A program made the position numbers and the translations under genes. 64,000 nt of DNA from Nitratireductor indicus C115 (GTDB lineage: Bacteria > Pseudomonadota > Alphaproteobacteria > Rhizobiales > Rhizobiaceae). This document shows, piece after piece, positions 1 to 8,818 of the stretch (positions are counted from its first letter, which is position 1; the number at the start of each line of letters is the position of its first letter). The notes below the pieces were generated by a model that saw only the letters and a list, made by a program, of their open reading frames with translations, did not search any database and was not told the DNA's origin. The stretch is from positions 124,001 through 188,000 of the forward strand of contig NZ_AMSI01000011.1 of the NCBI RefSeq assembly GCF_000300515.1, in the 5' to 3' direction.

Positions 1-74
1 AAACCGTAGGTATCGTGATCGAGCAGCGTACCGTCCAGGTCGCTGAAGACGAGAAGGCGGGTGGGCCCGGTCAT
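1..74 (-). CDS. HAD-family phosphatase, mannosyl-3-phosphoglycerate phosphatase type (N-terminal fragment)
   Basis: Only the first 24 codons lie in the window; the gene continues off the left edge. The translation MTGPTRLLVFSDLDGTLL followed by DHDTYG holds HAD motif I (DLDGT, nucleophile Asp first), and the spacing to the HDTY stretch is typical of mannosyl/glucosyl-3-phosphoglycerate phosphatases. Its ATG overlaps the TGA of the upstream sugar phosphorylase (ATGA), so the two are translationally coupled. The family removes the phosphate from glycosyl-3-phosphoglycerate in the cytoplasm to give the compatible solute glycosylglycerate. That the neighbour is a glycosylglycerate-type phosphorylase supports the call, but substrate specificity cannot be read from 24 residues. 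Confidence 0.75.
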   Translation of the reverse strand, partial: MTGPTRLLVFSDLDGTLLDHDTYG

Positions 75-1864
75 TGCGTCTTTTGCCGGTTGGAGATCCA
101 GCGGGTCTGATAAGGCGCAAAGACAATCTCACCGCTTAAGGGCTTAACCGGTTCGCCGGTCAGGAGATCGCTCCATTCATCCCCGTCGATCAGGTTGAGC
201 GACATGGCGGGTATGGAGCGGGCATGCGGGGTGAGGTTCGAAATGGCGAAGATGCTTTGCGCCCGGTCAAGGCTCTGGCGCCAGAAGCCGAAGAAAGGCT
301 CGCCAAGCTGTAGGGTGAACTGGGTGGCGTTGGGATGAAAAGCAGGCTGGGCGGAGCGCAGGCGAACCATCTCCCGGAGCCTCGACAAGACCTTCGAGCG
401 CATGCTCTCGGGATCATCGAGGGCGGCCCGCAGTTCCCCATAGTCCAGCCGGCGGCGGTTGATCGCCCGGTTGTAACCGAGTTTTTCCACACCGTCATGA
501 TCGTTGGCGGAAGCAACAAGCGAATGGATATAGAAGGCGGGGATGCCCTCCAGTCCCATGACGATGGCCTGGCAGCACAGGAAGCGTTCCATCTGATGCC
601 CGTCACGCCCCGCATGAGTGCCGGCAAAGGCATCGAACAGCGAGACATTCAGTTCGTAGGGCCTGCTGCCACCGGGCCGCGCATAGAGCGAAACGAGACC
701 GCCGAAACCTTGAACCGTCTCGATCACCTCCTGCATCTCCTCCTCAGGCACCAGCCCTTCGGCAGGTCTGAGGCCGATCCCGTCATGAGAGGCTGAAAAA
801 TTGAAGTAGGCGCAGCCGAGCTGCGCCGGCGGCATGGCCATCTGCCACGCGTTCAGATATTTCGACGTGCCGCCCAGCAGCGCATGCAGCAGCAGCGGCG
901 GCAGCGCGAAATTATAGATCATGTGCGCTTCGTTACGATTGCCGAAATAGCTCAGGTTCTCGACGTTCGGAACATTTGTCTCGGTGATGAGGACGACGGG
1001 CGCTTCGCAATAATCGCACAGGAGCCGGATGAGACGGATGACCTCATGGGTCTGGCGCAAATGGATGCAGGGCGTGCCCAGCTCCTTCCAGAGATAAGCG
1101 ACCGCATCCAGCCGCATGGTGCGCACCCCGCGCTCGACATGCCCGCGGATGATGTCGAGGAATTCGAGCAGCACGCGCGGATTGGAGAAGTCGAAATCAA
1201 CCTGGTCGTGGCTGAAGGTGCACCAGACATGGCGAATGCCATTGGCCGTTTCCACCGCGCGCAGCAGCGGCGAGGTGCGCGGGCGCACAACGCCGCTCAG
1301 GTCGTCGTCGGGGCTGGCGGTGAAGAAGAAACGATCCCAAGGCTCGTGTCCCTGCAGGAACTCGCTGAACATGGCGCTTTGGCTCGAGCAATGGTTCAGG
1401 ACCAGATCCGACATCAGCCGGAAATGCCCAGCAATCCGAGAAATATCCTCCCAATCGCCGAGCTGGCTGTTTACCTGCCGATAGTCGGTGATGGCAAAAC
1501 CGTCATCGGAGGTGAAGGGAAAATAGGGAAGGATATGCACGCCCGAGAACGCGCCCTCCAGATAGCGGGTCGTGAAATCGTAAAGAAGATCGAGTGGTTT
1601 GTGTTCGCCATCGACCAGCGTGTTGCCATAGGTGATGACGTAATTGTCCTTCTCGCTCCACAGCGAGTTTGCTGGCACCCGCCCTCGCCTTCGTACCTGC
1701 CCTTTAGGGCCGAAAAAGGCCGAGACGACTTCCTCGATAAGCGCCGTTGTATCATGCGCGGGATAGATCGACCCGAGAAGCTGGCGCAAGCCGTTGGCAA
1801 GCCGCGTCGGGATGGAGTGTGGAACCTTTTGTGCCGTTCCTTGTGCCGTTCGGGGCTCTGTCAT
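71..1864 (-). CDS. GH13 subfamily 18 sugar phosphorylase, probable glucosylglycerate phosphorylase
   Basis: This 597-residue cytosolic enzyme has the sucrose-phosphorylase fold: HILPYFPFTSDDGFAITDY near residue 110, SDLVLNHCS near 155, the nucleophile Asp in MRLDAVAYLWKE near 250, and the acid/base Glu in ITETNVPN near 295. Family members reversibly phosphorolyse an alpha-glucoside to glucose-1-phosphate. With a glycosyl-3-phosphoglycerate-type phosphatase overlapping its stop, the likely substrate is glucosylglycerate rather than sucrose; this is inference from context. The start ATG at 1864 gives the usual length with a short N-terminal extension. The rest of the operon, where a glycosyltransferase would be expected, is outside the window. 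Confidence 0.85.
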   Translation of the reverse strand: MTEPRTAQGTAQKVPHSIPTRLANGLRQLLGSIYPAHDTTALIEEVVSAFFGPKGQVRRRGRVPANSLWSEKDNYVITYGNTLVDGEHKPLDLLYDFTTRYLEGAFSGVHILPYFPFTSDDGFAITDYRQVNSQLGDWEDISRIAGHFRLMSDLVLNHCSSQSAMFSEFLQGHEPWDRFFFTASPDDDLSGVVRPRTSPLLRAVETANGIRHVWCTFSHDQVDFDFSNPRVLLEFLDIIRGHVERGVRTMRLDAVAYLWKELGTPCIHLRQTHEVIRLIRLLCDYCEAPVVLITETNVPNVENLSYFGNRNEAHMIYNFALPPLLLHALLGGTSKYLNAWQMAMPPAQLGCAYFNFSASHDGIGLRPAEGLVPEEEMQEVIETVQGFGGLVSLYARPGGSRPYELNVSLFDAFAGTHAGRDGHQMERFLCCQAIVMGLEGIPAFYIHSLVASANDHDGVEKLGYNRAINRRRLDYGELRAALDDPESMRSKVLSRLREMVRLRSAQPAFHPNATQFTLQLGEPFFGFWRQSLDRAQSIFAISNLTPHARSIPAMSLNLIDGDEWSDLLTGEPVKPLSGEIVFAPYQTRWISNRQKTQ

Positions 1865-2116
1865 GAGCCGACCAGGAAATGCTGCATTGCAACATCATGA
1901 CCCGGCGCGACGACAATTTCAAGGGACCGGGACCGAAGCCGTGCATAGGGCTTTTGTCCTGAGGAGCCGGAAACCGGTTCAAGGGGACTATCCACAATTT
2001 GCTCGGTGCACTCCCCGGAAAGGAAAACTCAATGCCCGCTTGGCCCGACCGTTGATCGACGCATCATGGAACGATTATGAGGCAACCCGATCAGCCATGC
2101 GGCCGCTGTCGAGCTA
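1865..2116. other. Intergenic region upstream of the sugar phosphorylase
   Basis: About 250 bp between the start of the minus-strand phosphorylase and the nrdA promoter. It must contain the phosphorylase promoter, but I see no clear -35/-10 pair, dyad or conserved small reading frame in it. Confidence 0.5.
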
Positions 2117-2144
2117 TTGACATGAAAGCCCCCGGGCATACTAA
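2117..2144 (+). promoter_or_regulatory. Candidate sigma-70 promoter of nrdAB
   Basis: A perfect -35 hexamer TTGACA (2117-2122) is followed after 16 bp by TACTAA (2139-2144), a weak -10. This places the transcript start around 2150, directly at the first helix of the cobalamin riboswitch. The -35 and its position relative to the riboswitch are the main support; the -10 is poor. Confidence 0.5.
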
Positions 2145-2152
2145 ATATGCCC
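2134..2152. promoter_or_regulatory. Inverted repeat over the nrdA -10 region, candidate operator
   Basis: GGGCATA-CTAAA-TATGCCC is a perfect dyad with 7-bp arms that covers the -10 and start site. It does not match the NrdR box that I know (ACACWATATATWGTGT type). It could be a repressor site or the start of a 5' RNA hairpin. Confidence 0.4.
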
Positions 2153-2153
2153 A

Positions 2154-2331
2154 CTACGGTCTCTCGAATCGCAAGATCGAGAGCGAGAAAGGGAATCCGG
2201 TGCGGCGAATGCCAATGCCGGAACTGCCCCCGCAACTGTAAGCGGTGAGTCCCATCCAATGGTGCCACTGGAGCGTGCTCCGGGAAGGCTGGATATGGAC
2301 TGCGACCCGCAAGTCAGGAGACCTGCCGTAG
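2154..2331 (+). promoter_or_regulatory. Adenosylcobalamin riboswitch
   Basis: The conserved core is present in order: GGGAATCCGGTG (about 2191-2202), CTGCCCCCGCAACTGTAAGCGG (the B12 box region, about 2224-2245), GGGAAGGC (2282-2289) and AAGTCAGGAGACCTGCC (2311-2327). The closing P1 stem pairs CTACGG (2154-2159) with CCGTAG (2326-2331). It lies in the leader of nrdA, 140 nt before the start codon. The known class turns expression off when adenosylcobalamin is bound. Whether it acts by termination or by hiding the ribosome site is not obvious from the sequence. Confidence 0.95.
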
Positions 2332-2471
2332 CAACGATCTTACGTCCTCGGGCGGGGTGTCCCGGTGGTCGCATGTCCTGTTGCCCGGCTTCATGCCGGT
2401 CTCTGCACGCGTCCGCTCGGCCTTTGCCCTTCAATTTCGCACCAGAGATACGCATAAGGGACCTGAAGCCG

Positions 2472-5369
2472 ATGTCTCCAAATTCCGCGACCGCTTTGCG
2501 GGTCGAGCCAGAACAGCCCCCACTGGCAGAAGCGCCCTCGGCGCGACCGGCTGCAGAACCAGCCTATCAGGTGATCCGCCGCAATGGCGCCGTTACGCCC
2601 TTCGACCCGTCCAAGATCACGGTAGCACTGACCAAGGCTTTTCTGGCGGTCGAGGGTACCAACGCCGCCGCTTCAAGGCGGGTTCACGATATCGTCGAGG
2701 GACTGAGCGAGCAGATCGTCGCCGGCCTCACCCGGCGCGCCGATTCCGGCCGCACCTTCCATGTGGAAGATGTTCAGGACCAGGTGGAACTGGCCCTGAT
2801 GCGCGGCGAGCACCACAAGGTGGCGCGCGCCTATGTTCTCTATCGTGAAGACCGGGCGCGCGAACGCGCTGCCAAGAATGCCGGCAAGAAGTCCGGCAAG
2901 GCAAAGGCTGCCAAAGCGCCCAGCCTGCACATGAAAACCGCAGACGGCGCCATGGTGCCGCTCGATGCGGATCGCCTGCGTGCCGTCGTCGAAGAAGCTT
3001 GCTCGGGGCTCGAGGGCGTTTCGGCAGAACCGATCCTGGCGGAAACCACCCGCAATCTCTATGACGGCATCAGCCAGGACGAACTGGCTCTGGCGCCAAT
3101 CCTTGCTTCGCGCACGCTGATCGAGACGGAGCCGGGCTATGCCAAGGTCAGTGCCCGACTGCTCCTCGACAAGCTGCGCAGCGAAGCGCTGACATTCGTC
3201 AAAGGCAGCGCTCAGCAGGCCACACAGGCCGAGATGGCCGCGCTCTATGCCGACTATTTCCGCGCCTATCTGAAAGCCGGCATAGAAGCGGAACTCATCG
3301 ATCCCGAGCTTGGCCGTTTCGACATTGAGCGCATCGTGGCGGCGCTGATGCCCGAGCGCGACCTGCAATTCGACTATCTCGGCCTGCAGACCCTCTACGA
3401 CCGCTATTTCCTGCATCGGCACAATGTGCGCTTCGAGCTGCCGCAGGCCTTCTTTATGCGTGTTGCAATGGGGCTTGCCATTCGCGAGATCGATCGCGAG
3501 GGACGCGCCATCGAGTTCTACCGCCTGCTTTCGTCCTTCGACTTCATGACGTCGACGCCGACGCTGTTCAATTCGGGCACGCTGCGCCCGCAGCTCTCTT
3601 CCTGCTTCCTGACGACTGTCTCCGATGATCTCGACGGCATCTTCAAGGCCGTCAAGGACAACGCCCTTCTCGCCAAATATTCGGGAGGGCTGGGCAATGA
3701 CTGGAGCCGGGTGCGCGGCCTTGGTGCCCATATCAAGGGCACCAACGGCCAGAGCCAGGGCGTCGTGCCCTTTCTCAAGGTGGCCAACGACACGGCTATC
3801 GCTGTGAACCAGGGCGGCAAGCGCAAGGGCGCGGTCTGCGCCTATCTGGAAACCTGGCACATCGACATCGAGGAATTCCTCGACCTGCGCAAGAACACGG
3901 GCGACGACCGCCGCCGCACGCACGACATGAACACGGCCAACTGGGTGCCCGATCTGTTCATGGAGCGTGTGGAAGCCGACGGTACATGGACGCTGTTTTC
4001 CCCCGACGAGGCGCCGGACCTGCACGACCTCTACGGCATCCCCTTCCGTGAAGCCTATGAAGCCTATGAGGCAAAGGCCGAACGCGGCGAGATGAAGGTC
4101 TACAAGCAGTTGCGCGCGGTGGATTTGTGGCGGCGCATGCTGACCATGCTGTTCGAGACCGGGCATCCGTGGATCACTTTCAAGGACCCCTGCAACATCC
4201 GCTCGCCGCAAGGCCATGTGGGCGTGGTGCATTCGTCCAATCTTTGCACCGAGATCACACTCAACACCTCAGCGGACGAAGTGGCGGTGTGCAATCTCGG
4301 ATCGGTGAACCTCGCCGCCCATGTGAGCGCGGACGGGCTCGACCACGAACGCCTCGCCCGCACCGTGAAGACGGCGATGCGCATGCTCGACAATGTGGTC
4401 GACATCAATTTCTACACCATCCCGGAAGCGCGCCGCTCGAACCTGCGGCACCGCCCCGTGGGCCTCGGCCTGATGGGCTTTCAGGACGCGCTGCAGACGA
4501 GACGCATTCCCTATGCCTCGCAGGAAGCCGTTGCCTTTGCGGACGAGAGCATGGAAGCGCTGAGCTACCACGCCATCTCGGCCTCGGTCGAACTCGCGGC
4601 CGAACGCGGCCGCTACCAGACCTTCGAGGGGTCGCTCTGGTCGCAAGGCGTTCTGCCGGTCGATTCCATCGCACGGCTCAGCGAGGCTCGCCCGAGCGTC
4701 ACCATGGACAACGCCGAAACGCTCGATTGGGAGAGCCTGCGTGAGCGTGTGCGCAGCACCGGCATGCGCAACTCCAACTGCATGGCGATCGCGCCGACGG
4801 CGACCATCTCCAACATTTGCGGCGTCTCCCAGTCCATCGAGCCCAGCTATCAGAACCTGTTCGTCAAATCGAACATGTCGGGCGATTTTACCGTGGTCAA
4901 CGCGGCCCTGGTCCGCGACCTCAAGGCGCGCGGGCTTTGGGACGAGGTGATGGTCGCCGACCTCAAATATTATGACGGCAGCGTCGGCCAGATCGACCGC
5001 ATCCCTGACGATCTGAAAGCACTCTATGCCACTGCCTTCGAGATCGAACCGATCTGGCTCATCGAGGCAGCCTCGCGGCGGCAGAAATGGATCGACCAGG
5101 CTCAGTCGCTCAATCTCTACGTTTCCAACCCTTCGGGCCGGAAGCTGGACGAGACCTACCGCCTTGCCTGGAAATTCGGCCTCAAGACCACCTATTACCT
5201 GCGTTCGCGTTCGGCGACCCATGTGGAGAAATCCACACTGAAAGGCGTCGACGGAAAACTGAATGCCGTCTCAGCGTCTTCAGTGGCAGTGCCCGTCAGC
5301 GCCCCGGCTTCCGAAGGCTGGGGCAAGGCCTGCGCCATCGACGATCCTGATTGCGAGGCCTGCCAATAA
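2472..5369 (+). CDS. nrdA: Ribonucleoside-diphosphate reductase, class I large (alpha) subunit
   Basis: This 965-residue protein reduces ribonucleotides to deoxyribonucleotides in the cytoplasm together with NrdB. It carries two ATP-cone domains in tandem (about 30-120 and 150-240; the first begins YQVIRRNGAVTPFD), then the ten-stranded barrel. Redox Cys378 lies in LSSCFLT, the thiyl Cys592 in NLCTEI, the partner Cys607 in AVCNLGS, and the shuttle pair Cys961/Cys964 in CEACQ at the C terminus. The frame stays open upstream to 2259 inside the riboswitch, but homology begins only after ATG 2472, which is preceded by AAGGGAC, so I use that start. nrdB follows after 138 bp. The B12 riboswitch in the leader implies repression when cobalamin is plentiful, normally because a B12-dependent NrdJ exists elsewhere. 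Confidence 0.96.
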   Translation: MSPNSATALRVEPEQPPLAEAPSARPAAEPAYQVIRRNGAVTPFDPSKITVALTKAFLAVEGTNAAASRRVHDIVEGLSEQIVAGLTRRADSGRTFHVEDVQDQVELALMRGEHHKVARAYVLYREDRARERAAKNAGKKSGKAKAAKAPSLHMKTADGAMVPLDADRLRAVVEEACSGLEGVSAEPILAETTRNLYDGISQDELALAPILASRTLIETEPGYAKVSARLLLDKLRSEALTFVKGSAQQATQAEMAALYADYFRAYLKAGIEAELIDPELGRFDIERIVAALMPERDLQFDYLGLQTLYDRYFLHRHNVRFELPQAFFMRVAMGLAIREIDREGRAIEFYRLLSSFDFMTSTPTLFNSGTLRPQLSSCFLTTVSDDLDGIFKAVKDNALLAKYSGGLGNDWSRVRGLGAHIKGTNGQSQGVVPFLKVANDTAIAVNQGGKRKGAVCAYLETWHIDIEEFLDLRKNTGDDRRRTHDMNTANWVPDLFMERVEADGTWTLFSPDEAPDLHDLYGIPFREAYEAYEAKAERGEMKVYKQLRAVDLWRRMLTMLFETGHPWITFKDPCNIRSPQGHVGVVHSSNLCTEITLNTSADEVAVCNLGSVNLAAHVSADGLDHERLARTVKTAMRMLDNVVDINFYTIPEARRSNLRHRPVGLGLMGFQDALQTRRIPYASQEAVAFADESMEALSYHAISASVELAAERGRYQTFEGSLWSQGVLPVDSIARLSEARPSVTMDNAETLDWESLRERVRSTGMRNSNCMAIAPTATISNICGVSQSIEPSYQNLFVKSNMSGDFTVVNAALVRDLKARGLWDEVMVADLKYYDGSVGQIDRIPDDLKALYATAFEIEPIWLIEAASRRQKWIDQAQSLNLYVSNPSGRKLDETYRLAWKFGLKTTYYLRSRSATHVEKSTLKGVDGKLNAVSASSVAVPVSAPASEGWGKACAIDDPDCEACQ

Positions 5370-5507
5370 ACCGCTCCTCCCTTCCCTCCCTTCCCTGCCG
5401 CCCGGCTGCGGGGAAGACCGGTCCGGAGCGCTCGCGCTCCGGACATCCCCAACCCGACGGTGCGTGCCCGCTTCGAGCCGCGCCATGTTCGACCGGAAGA
5501 TCCGACA

Positions 5508-6623
5508 ATGCTCAACTGGAACGAAGACACCCCCACCCCCAAGCCCGCTCCATCGGGAATGCCAGAAGCCGACGCCACCGGCCTCGGCGCCATCGAACGG
5601 GGAGCAGCTCGCGTCACCGTCGATGAGAAGCGCATGATCAATGCGCGGGCCGACGTAAACCAGCTCCTGCCGCTGAAATACAAATGGGCGTGGGAGAAAT
5701 ATCTTGCCGGTTGCAACAATCACTGGATGCCGACCGAAGTATCGATGCAGGCCGATATCGCGCTGTGGAAATCCAAGGATGGACTGACGGAAGACGAGAG
5801 GCGCATGCTGAAGCGCAATCTCGGTTTCTTCGCAGCGTCAGAAAGCCTCGTGGCCAACAATATCGTGCTGGCCATCTACCGCCACCTCACCAACCCGGAA
5901 TGCCGGCAATATCTTTTGCGGCAGGCCTTCGAGGAAGCGGTTCACACGCACACCTTCCAGTATATCGTGGAGAGCCTCGGCCTCGATGAGGGCGAGCTGT
6001 TCAACATGTACCGCGAAGTGCCGTCCATCACCGACAAGGCTGCCTGGGCGCTGAACCACACGCAGAGCCTTGACGATCCAGCCTTCGCGACGGGAACGCC
6101 GGAAGCCGACCAGGCATTCCTGCGCGATCTTGTGGCGTTCTACGTGGTCTTCGAAGGCATGTGGTTCTACACGGGCTTCGCCCAGATCCTGTCGCTCGGG
6201 CGGCGCAACAAGATGGTCGGCATCGCCGAACAGTACCAGTACATCCTGCGCGACGAGAGCATCCATCTCAATTTCGGCATCGACGTGATCAACCAGATCA
6301 AGATCGAGAATCCGCATCTGTGGTCACCCGCCTTCCAGGACGAGGTGCGCGGCATGCTGCGGGACGCGGCGGAACTGGAAGCCGCCTATGGGCGCGATAC
6401 GATGCCGCGCGGTTTCCTCGGGCTGAACGCCGCGCTGTGCGAACAATATATGCACTTCATCGCCAATCGCCGCTGTGCGCAGCTCGGCCTCGCACCGGTC
6501 TTTGCAGAGACAGAAAACCCCTTCCCGTGGATGAGCGAGGCGATGGACCTGAAGAAGGAAAAGAACTTCTTCGAGACCCGCGTCATCGAATACCAGAACG
6601 GCGGCGCGCTGGCCTGGGACTGA
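5508..6623 (+). CDS. nrdB: Ribonucleotide reductase small (beta) subunit, class Ic type (Phe in place of radical Tyr)
   Basis: This 371-residue ferritin-like protein carries the metal cofactor that starts the radical for NrdA. Aligning [10 protein letters not shown] (141-150) with the E. coli segment that holds Glu115, His118 and Tyr122 gives Glu143, His146 and Phe150 at a constant offset of 28. At the same offset the first ligand Asp84 becomes Glu112 (SESLVANN). Phe for Tyr plus Glu for Asp is the signature of the Chlamydia trachomatis class Ic enzyme, which uses a Mn(IV)/Fe(III) centre and no tyrosyl radical. The C-terminal radical-transfer Tyr is kept (Tyr362, IEYQNGG). I chose ATG 5508 because the 16 codons before it look non-conserved. 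It is cotranscribed with nrdA. Confidence 0.95.
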   Translation: MLNWNEDTPTPKPAPSGMPEADATGLGAIERGAARVTVDEKRMINARADVNQLLPLKYKWAWEKYLAGCNNHWMPTEVSMQADIALWKSKDGLTEDERRMLKRNLGFFAASESLVANNIVLAIYRHLTNPECRQYLLRQAFEEAVHTHTFQYIVESLGLDEGELFNMYREVPSITDKAAWALNHTQSLDDPAFATGTPEADQAFLRDLVAFYVVFEGMWFYTGFAQILSLGRRNKMVGIAEQYQYILRDESIHLNFGIDVINQIKIENPHLWSPAFQDEVRGMLRDAAELEAAYGRDTMPRGFLGLNAALCEQYMHFIANRRCAQLGLAPVFAETENPFPWMSEAMDLKKEKNFFETRVIEYQNGGALAWD

Positions 6624-6729
6624 CGACGACCGGAAATACCGGGCGCCGGCACAGTCTCGCGCGGCGCCACCGATCCGGACAAAGCCGTTCCGGTCCCTGT
6701 CCCCAACATCCCGGAACCTTGTCCGAGCA

Positions 6730-6764
6730 GGGCAGAGCAGCTTTCCCCAAGAGCGGCTCTGCCC
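6730..6764. terminator. Stem-loop between convergent nrdB and dctM
   Basis: GGGCAGAGC (6730-6738) pairs perfectly with GCTCTGCCC (6756-6764) around a 17-nt loop. It is the only strong dyad in the 175-bp space between two convergent operons, so it may serve both strands. There is no clean U-tract. Confidence 0.5.
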
Positions 6765-6798
6765 ACCCCCGAAGTGTCGGGGAAACCAGCGCCGGCTA

Positions 6799-8121
6799 TC
6801 ACATCAGCCCGCGCGCCAGCCATGTGGTCGTGGCCGGCACCAGCGCGATCAGCGCCAGAACCGCCAGCATGATCAGCACATAGGGGAAAGCACCGAGGAA
6901 GATCGTCTCGACCTTGATCTTGTCGTCGTCCAAAGACGATTTCACCGTGAAGGCGGAAATGCCGAAGGGCGGCGTCAAAAGCCCGATCTCCACCGCAATC
7001 ACCGTGATGATGCCGAAATGAATAAGGTCGAGCCCCAATGTCTTGGCGATGGGGGCTGCGATAGGCACCACGATCAGAAGAATAGACGTGCTGTCGAGGA
7101 TCATGCCGAGCAAGAGCACCAGCAGCACATAGACCGCCAGAAAGCCGTATGCACCGAGGCCCAACTCGCCGATCAGCCGGCCCACCTCCATCGGGATGCC
7201 AGCCATTGTGAGCATGCGCGAATACATGCCTGCCGCAATCAGCAGGAAGAGAATTCCCACCGAGATATAACCGGTTTCGCGAATGATCTGGCGCGCATTG
7301 CTGCCATTGAGCTTGCCGCGCAGGAGCGTGACGACCAGAGCCCCGGCAGCCCCAACGGCACCGGCTTCCGTCGGGGTGAAATATCCGCTGTAAAGGCCAC
7401 CCAGCACCAGCACGACGAGGGCTGCAAGCGGCACCAGCTTGCGCGCCGCCGACACGATGGTCTCGGTATGCTCGATGCGGCTTTGATGACCGGGCACGAC
7501 CACCGCATTCGGCATGAGGCGCGCGACCACCAGGATCATGGCCATGAAGGCAAGCGCCATGATGAGGCCGGGAATGACGCCGGCCAGGAACATGCGCCCG
7601 ATGGATTCCTCAGCCAGCACGCCATAGATGATGAGAAGCAGGCTCGGCGGTATGAGCATGCCGAGAATGGAACTGCCCGCAACCGCGCCGACCGCGAATT
7701 TCGGCTGATAGCCATGGCGGACCATTTCCGGGACGGCAACCCGGGTGAACACCGCCGCCGAAGCGATGGAAATGCCGGTTACGGCAGCGAACACGGTGTT
7801 CGACAGGACGGTCGCCACACCGAGACCGCCCTTCACCTTGCGCAGGGCCCATTCGGCCACATCGAAGGTGTCCTTGCCGACATTGGAGACGCTGATCAGA
7901 AGCCCCATCAGAACGAACATCGGAATGGTCGCGAAGATGTAGTCGGATATGCCTCCATAAAAGGTCAGCGAAACAAGGCGTGTCGCCAGATCGAAATTGC
8001 CGCGCATCAACCAGACGCCGATGAAGGACAGAAGCATCAGCGCCACACCGATATGCAGGCCAAGCAGGATAAGCGGGAGAAGGAAGCCAATCAGGACCAG
8101 GCCAATTTCGAGCGCACTCAC
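6799..8121 (-). CDS. TRAP transporter large permease, DctM family
   Basis: 440 residues with about 12 hydrophobic segments, starting MSALEIGLVLIGFLLPLILLG. Conserved blocks include ATIPMFVLMGLLISVS and GMLIPPSLLLIIYGVLAEESIG. It forms the membrane complex with the small subunit just upstream (its start overlaps the dctQ stop by 4 bp) and takes substrate from the periplasmic DctP two genes upstream, driven by Na+/H+ gradients. It is the last gene of the likely coxMSL-dctPQM unit. The substrate is unknown; association with a molybdenum hydroxylase suggests an organic acid or heteroaromatic acid. Confidence 0.93.
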   Translation of the reverse strand: MSALEIGLVLIGFLLPLILLGLHIGVALMLLSFIGVWLMRGNFDLATRLVSLTFYGGISDYIFATIPMFVLMGLLISVSNVGKDTFDVAEWALRKVKGGLGVATVLSNTVFAAVTGISIASAAVFTRVAVPEMVRHGYQPKFAVGAVAGSSILGMLIPPSLLLIIYGVLAEESIGRMFLAGVIPGLIMALAFMAMILVVARLMPNAVVVPGHQSRIEHTETIVSAARKLVPLAALVVLVLGGLYSGYFTPTEAGAVGAAGALVVTLLRGKLNGSNARQIIRETGYISVGILFLLIAAGMYSRMLTMAGIPMEVGRLIGELGLGAYGFLAVYVLLVLLLGMILDSTSILLIVVPIAAPIAKTLGLDLIHFGIITVIAVEIGLLTPPFGISAFTVKSSLDDDKIKVETIFLGAFPYVLIMLAVLALIALVPATTTWLARGLM

Positions 8122-8720
8122 TGGATGTCTCCTTCGACGTGACCTGCCGTCGTGTCTTCAGGCGCCCTGCTCGCGCCGGCGGCGCTGGCAAGACGGAAGA
8201 TAATCTGCACGAGGAATGCGATGGCCGAGGCCGTTATGCCGATCACCAGCATCAGCCGCACAGGCCAGGTTGGAAAGGTGAAGACACCCTGCACGCCGTA
8301 GAATTCATCGCTGGAGATGCTCTTCATCAGGAATTCCACGCTGCCGACGAGGGTCACCGCGAAGACAGCGAGACCTGCGAGCGCGAACAGCGCCTCGATC
8401 AGGTTGCCACCCATGGGAAAACTGCGACGCAGGGGCGCAATGATCAGATCGGTACGGGTGAGCCTGTTGTGCAGGATGGTTTCGGGGAGCTGCAAGCTGA
8501 CGATGCCGATCACCGAAAAGGCCGCGATCTCCGCAACGCCGGTGATCGGCGCGTTGAAGAAGGAGCGCCCGATGACATCGCAGCAGATAAGCGTCATGAG
8601 TGCGACGAGCCATATGCCGCCAAGCCATGACAGTCCGCTGAGCGCGACGCGCAGCGCCCTGAGCAGAAGGCCTTCGGCACCTGCCTGACTGTTGCCGGTG
8701 TAAGTGAACTCTCTTGCCAT
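8118..8720 (-). CDS. TRAP transporter small permease, DctQ family
   Basis: 200 residues with four predicted membrane segments (for example LSWLGGIWLVALMTLICCDVIGR near residue 30 and LIEALFALAGLAVFAVTLVG near 105). The frame extends upstream to 8975, but the ATG at 8720 has a GGGGGAGG Shine-Dalgarno directly before it and gives the usual DctQ length. It overlaps the dctM start (ATGA-type overlap at 8118-8121). It pairs with the large permease in the inner membrane. It is separated from dctP by a 98-bp spacer that contains a strong hairpin. Confidence 0.9.
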   Translation of the reverse strand: MAREFTYTGNSQAGAEGLLLRALRVALSGLSWLGGIWLVALMTLICCDVIGRSFFNAPITGVAEIAAFSVIGIVSLQLPETILHNRLTRTDLIIAPLRRSFPMGGNLIEALFALAGLAVFAVTLVGSVEFLMKSISSDEFYGVQGVFTFPTWPVRLMLVIGITASAIAFLVQIIFRLASAAGASRAPEDTTAGHVEGDIQ

Positions 8721-8750
8721 ATCCTCCCCCGAATCCGCCTTTCGCACCGC

Positions 8751-8796
8751 GCGTCTCAGGCAGGCCGGCACGGCTTTAACAGCCTGCCCGAGACGC
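8751..8796 (-). promoter_or_regulatory. Strong intercistronic hairpin between dctP and dctQ
   Basis: GCGTCTCAGGCAGGC (8751-8765) pairs with GCCTGCCCGAGACGC (8782-8796) with one G-U pair in the minus-strand RNA and a 16-nt loop. Its place directly after the solute-binding protein gene fits a 3' stabiliser or partial terminator that lets dctP be made in excess over the permease. Confidence 0.65.
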
Positions 8797-8818
8797 ACGG
8801 CGCAAAAGCCTTTGGCGA

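Noticed and set aside
2259-2471. N-terminal extension of NrdA from 2259
   Set aside because: These codons lie in the riboswitch and leader; family homology begins after ATG 2472.
2673-4232. 519-codon minus-strand frame opposite nrdA
   Set aside because: It mirrors NrdA codons; the translation has no recognisable motif and no ribosome site.
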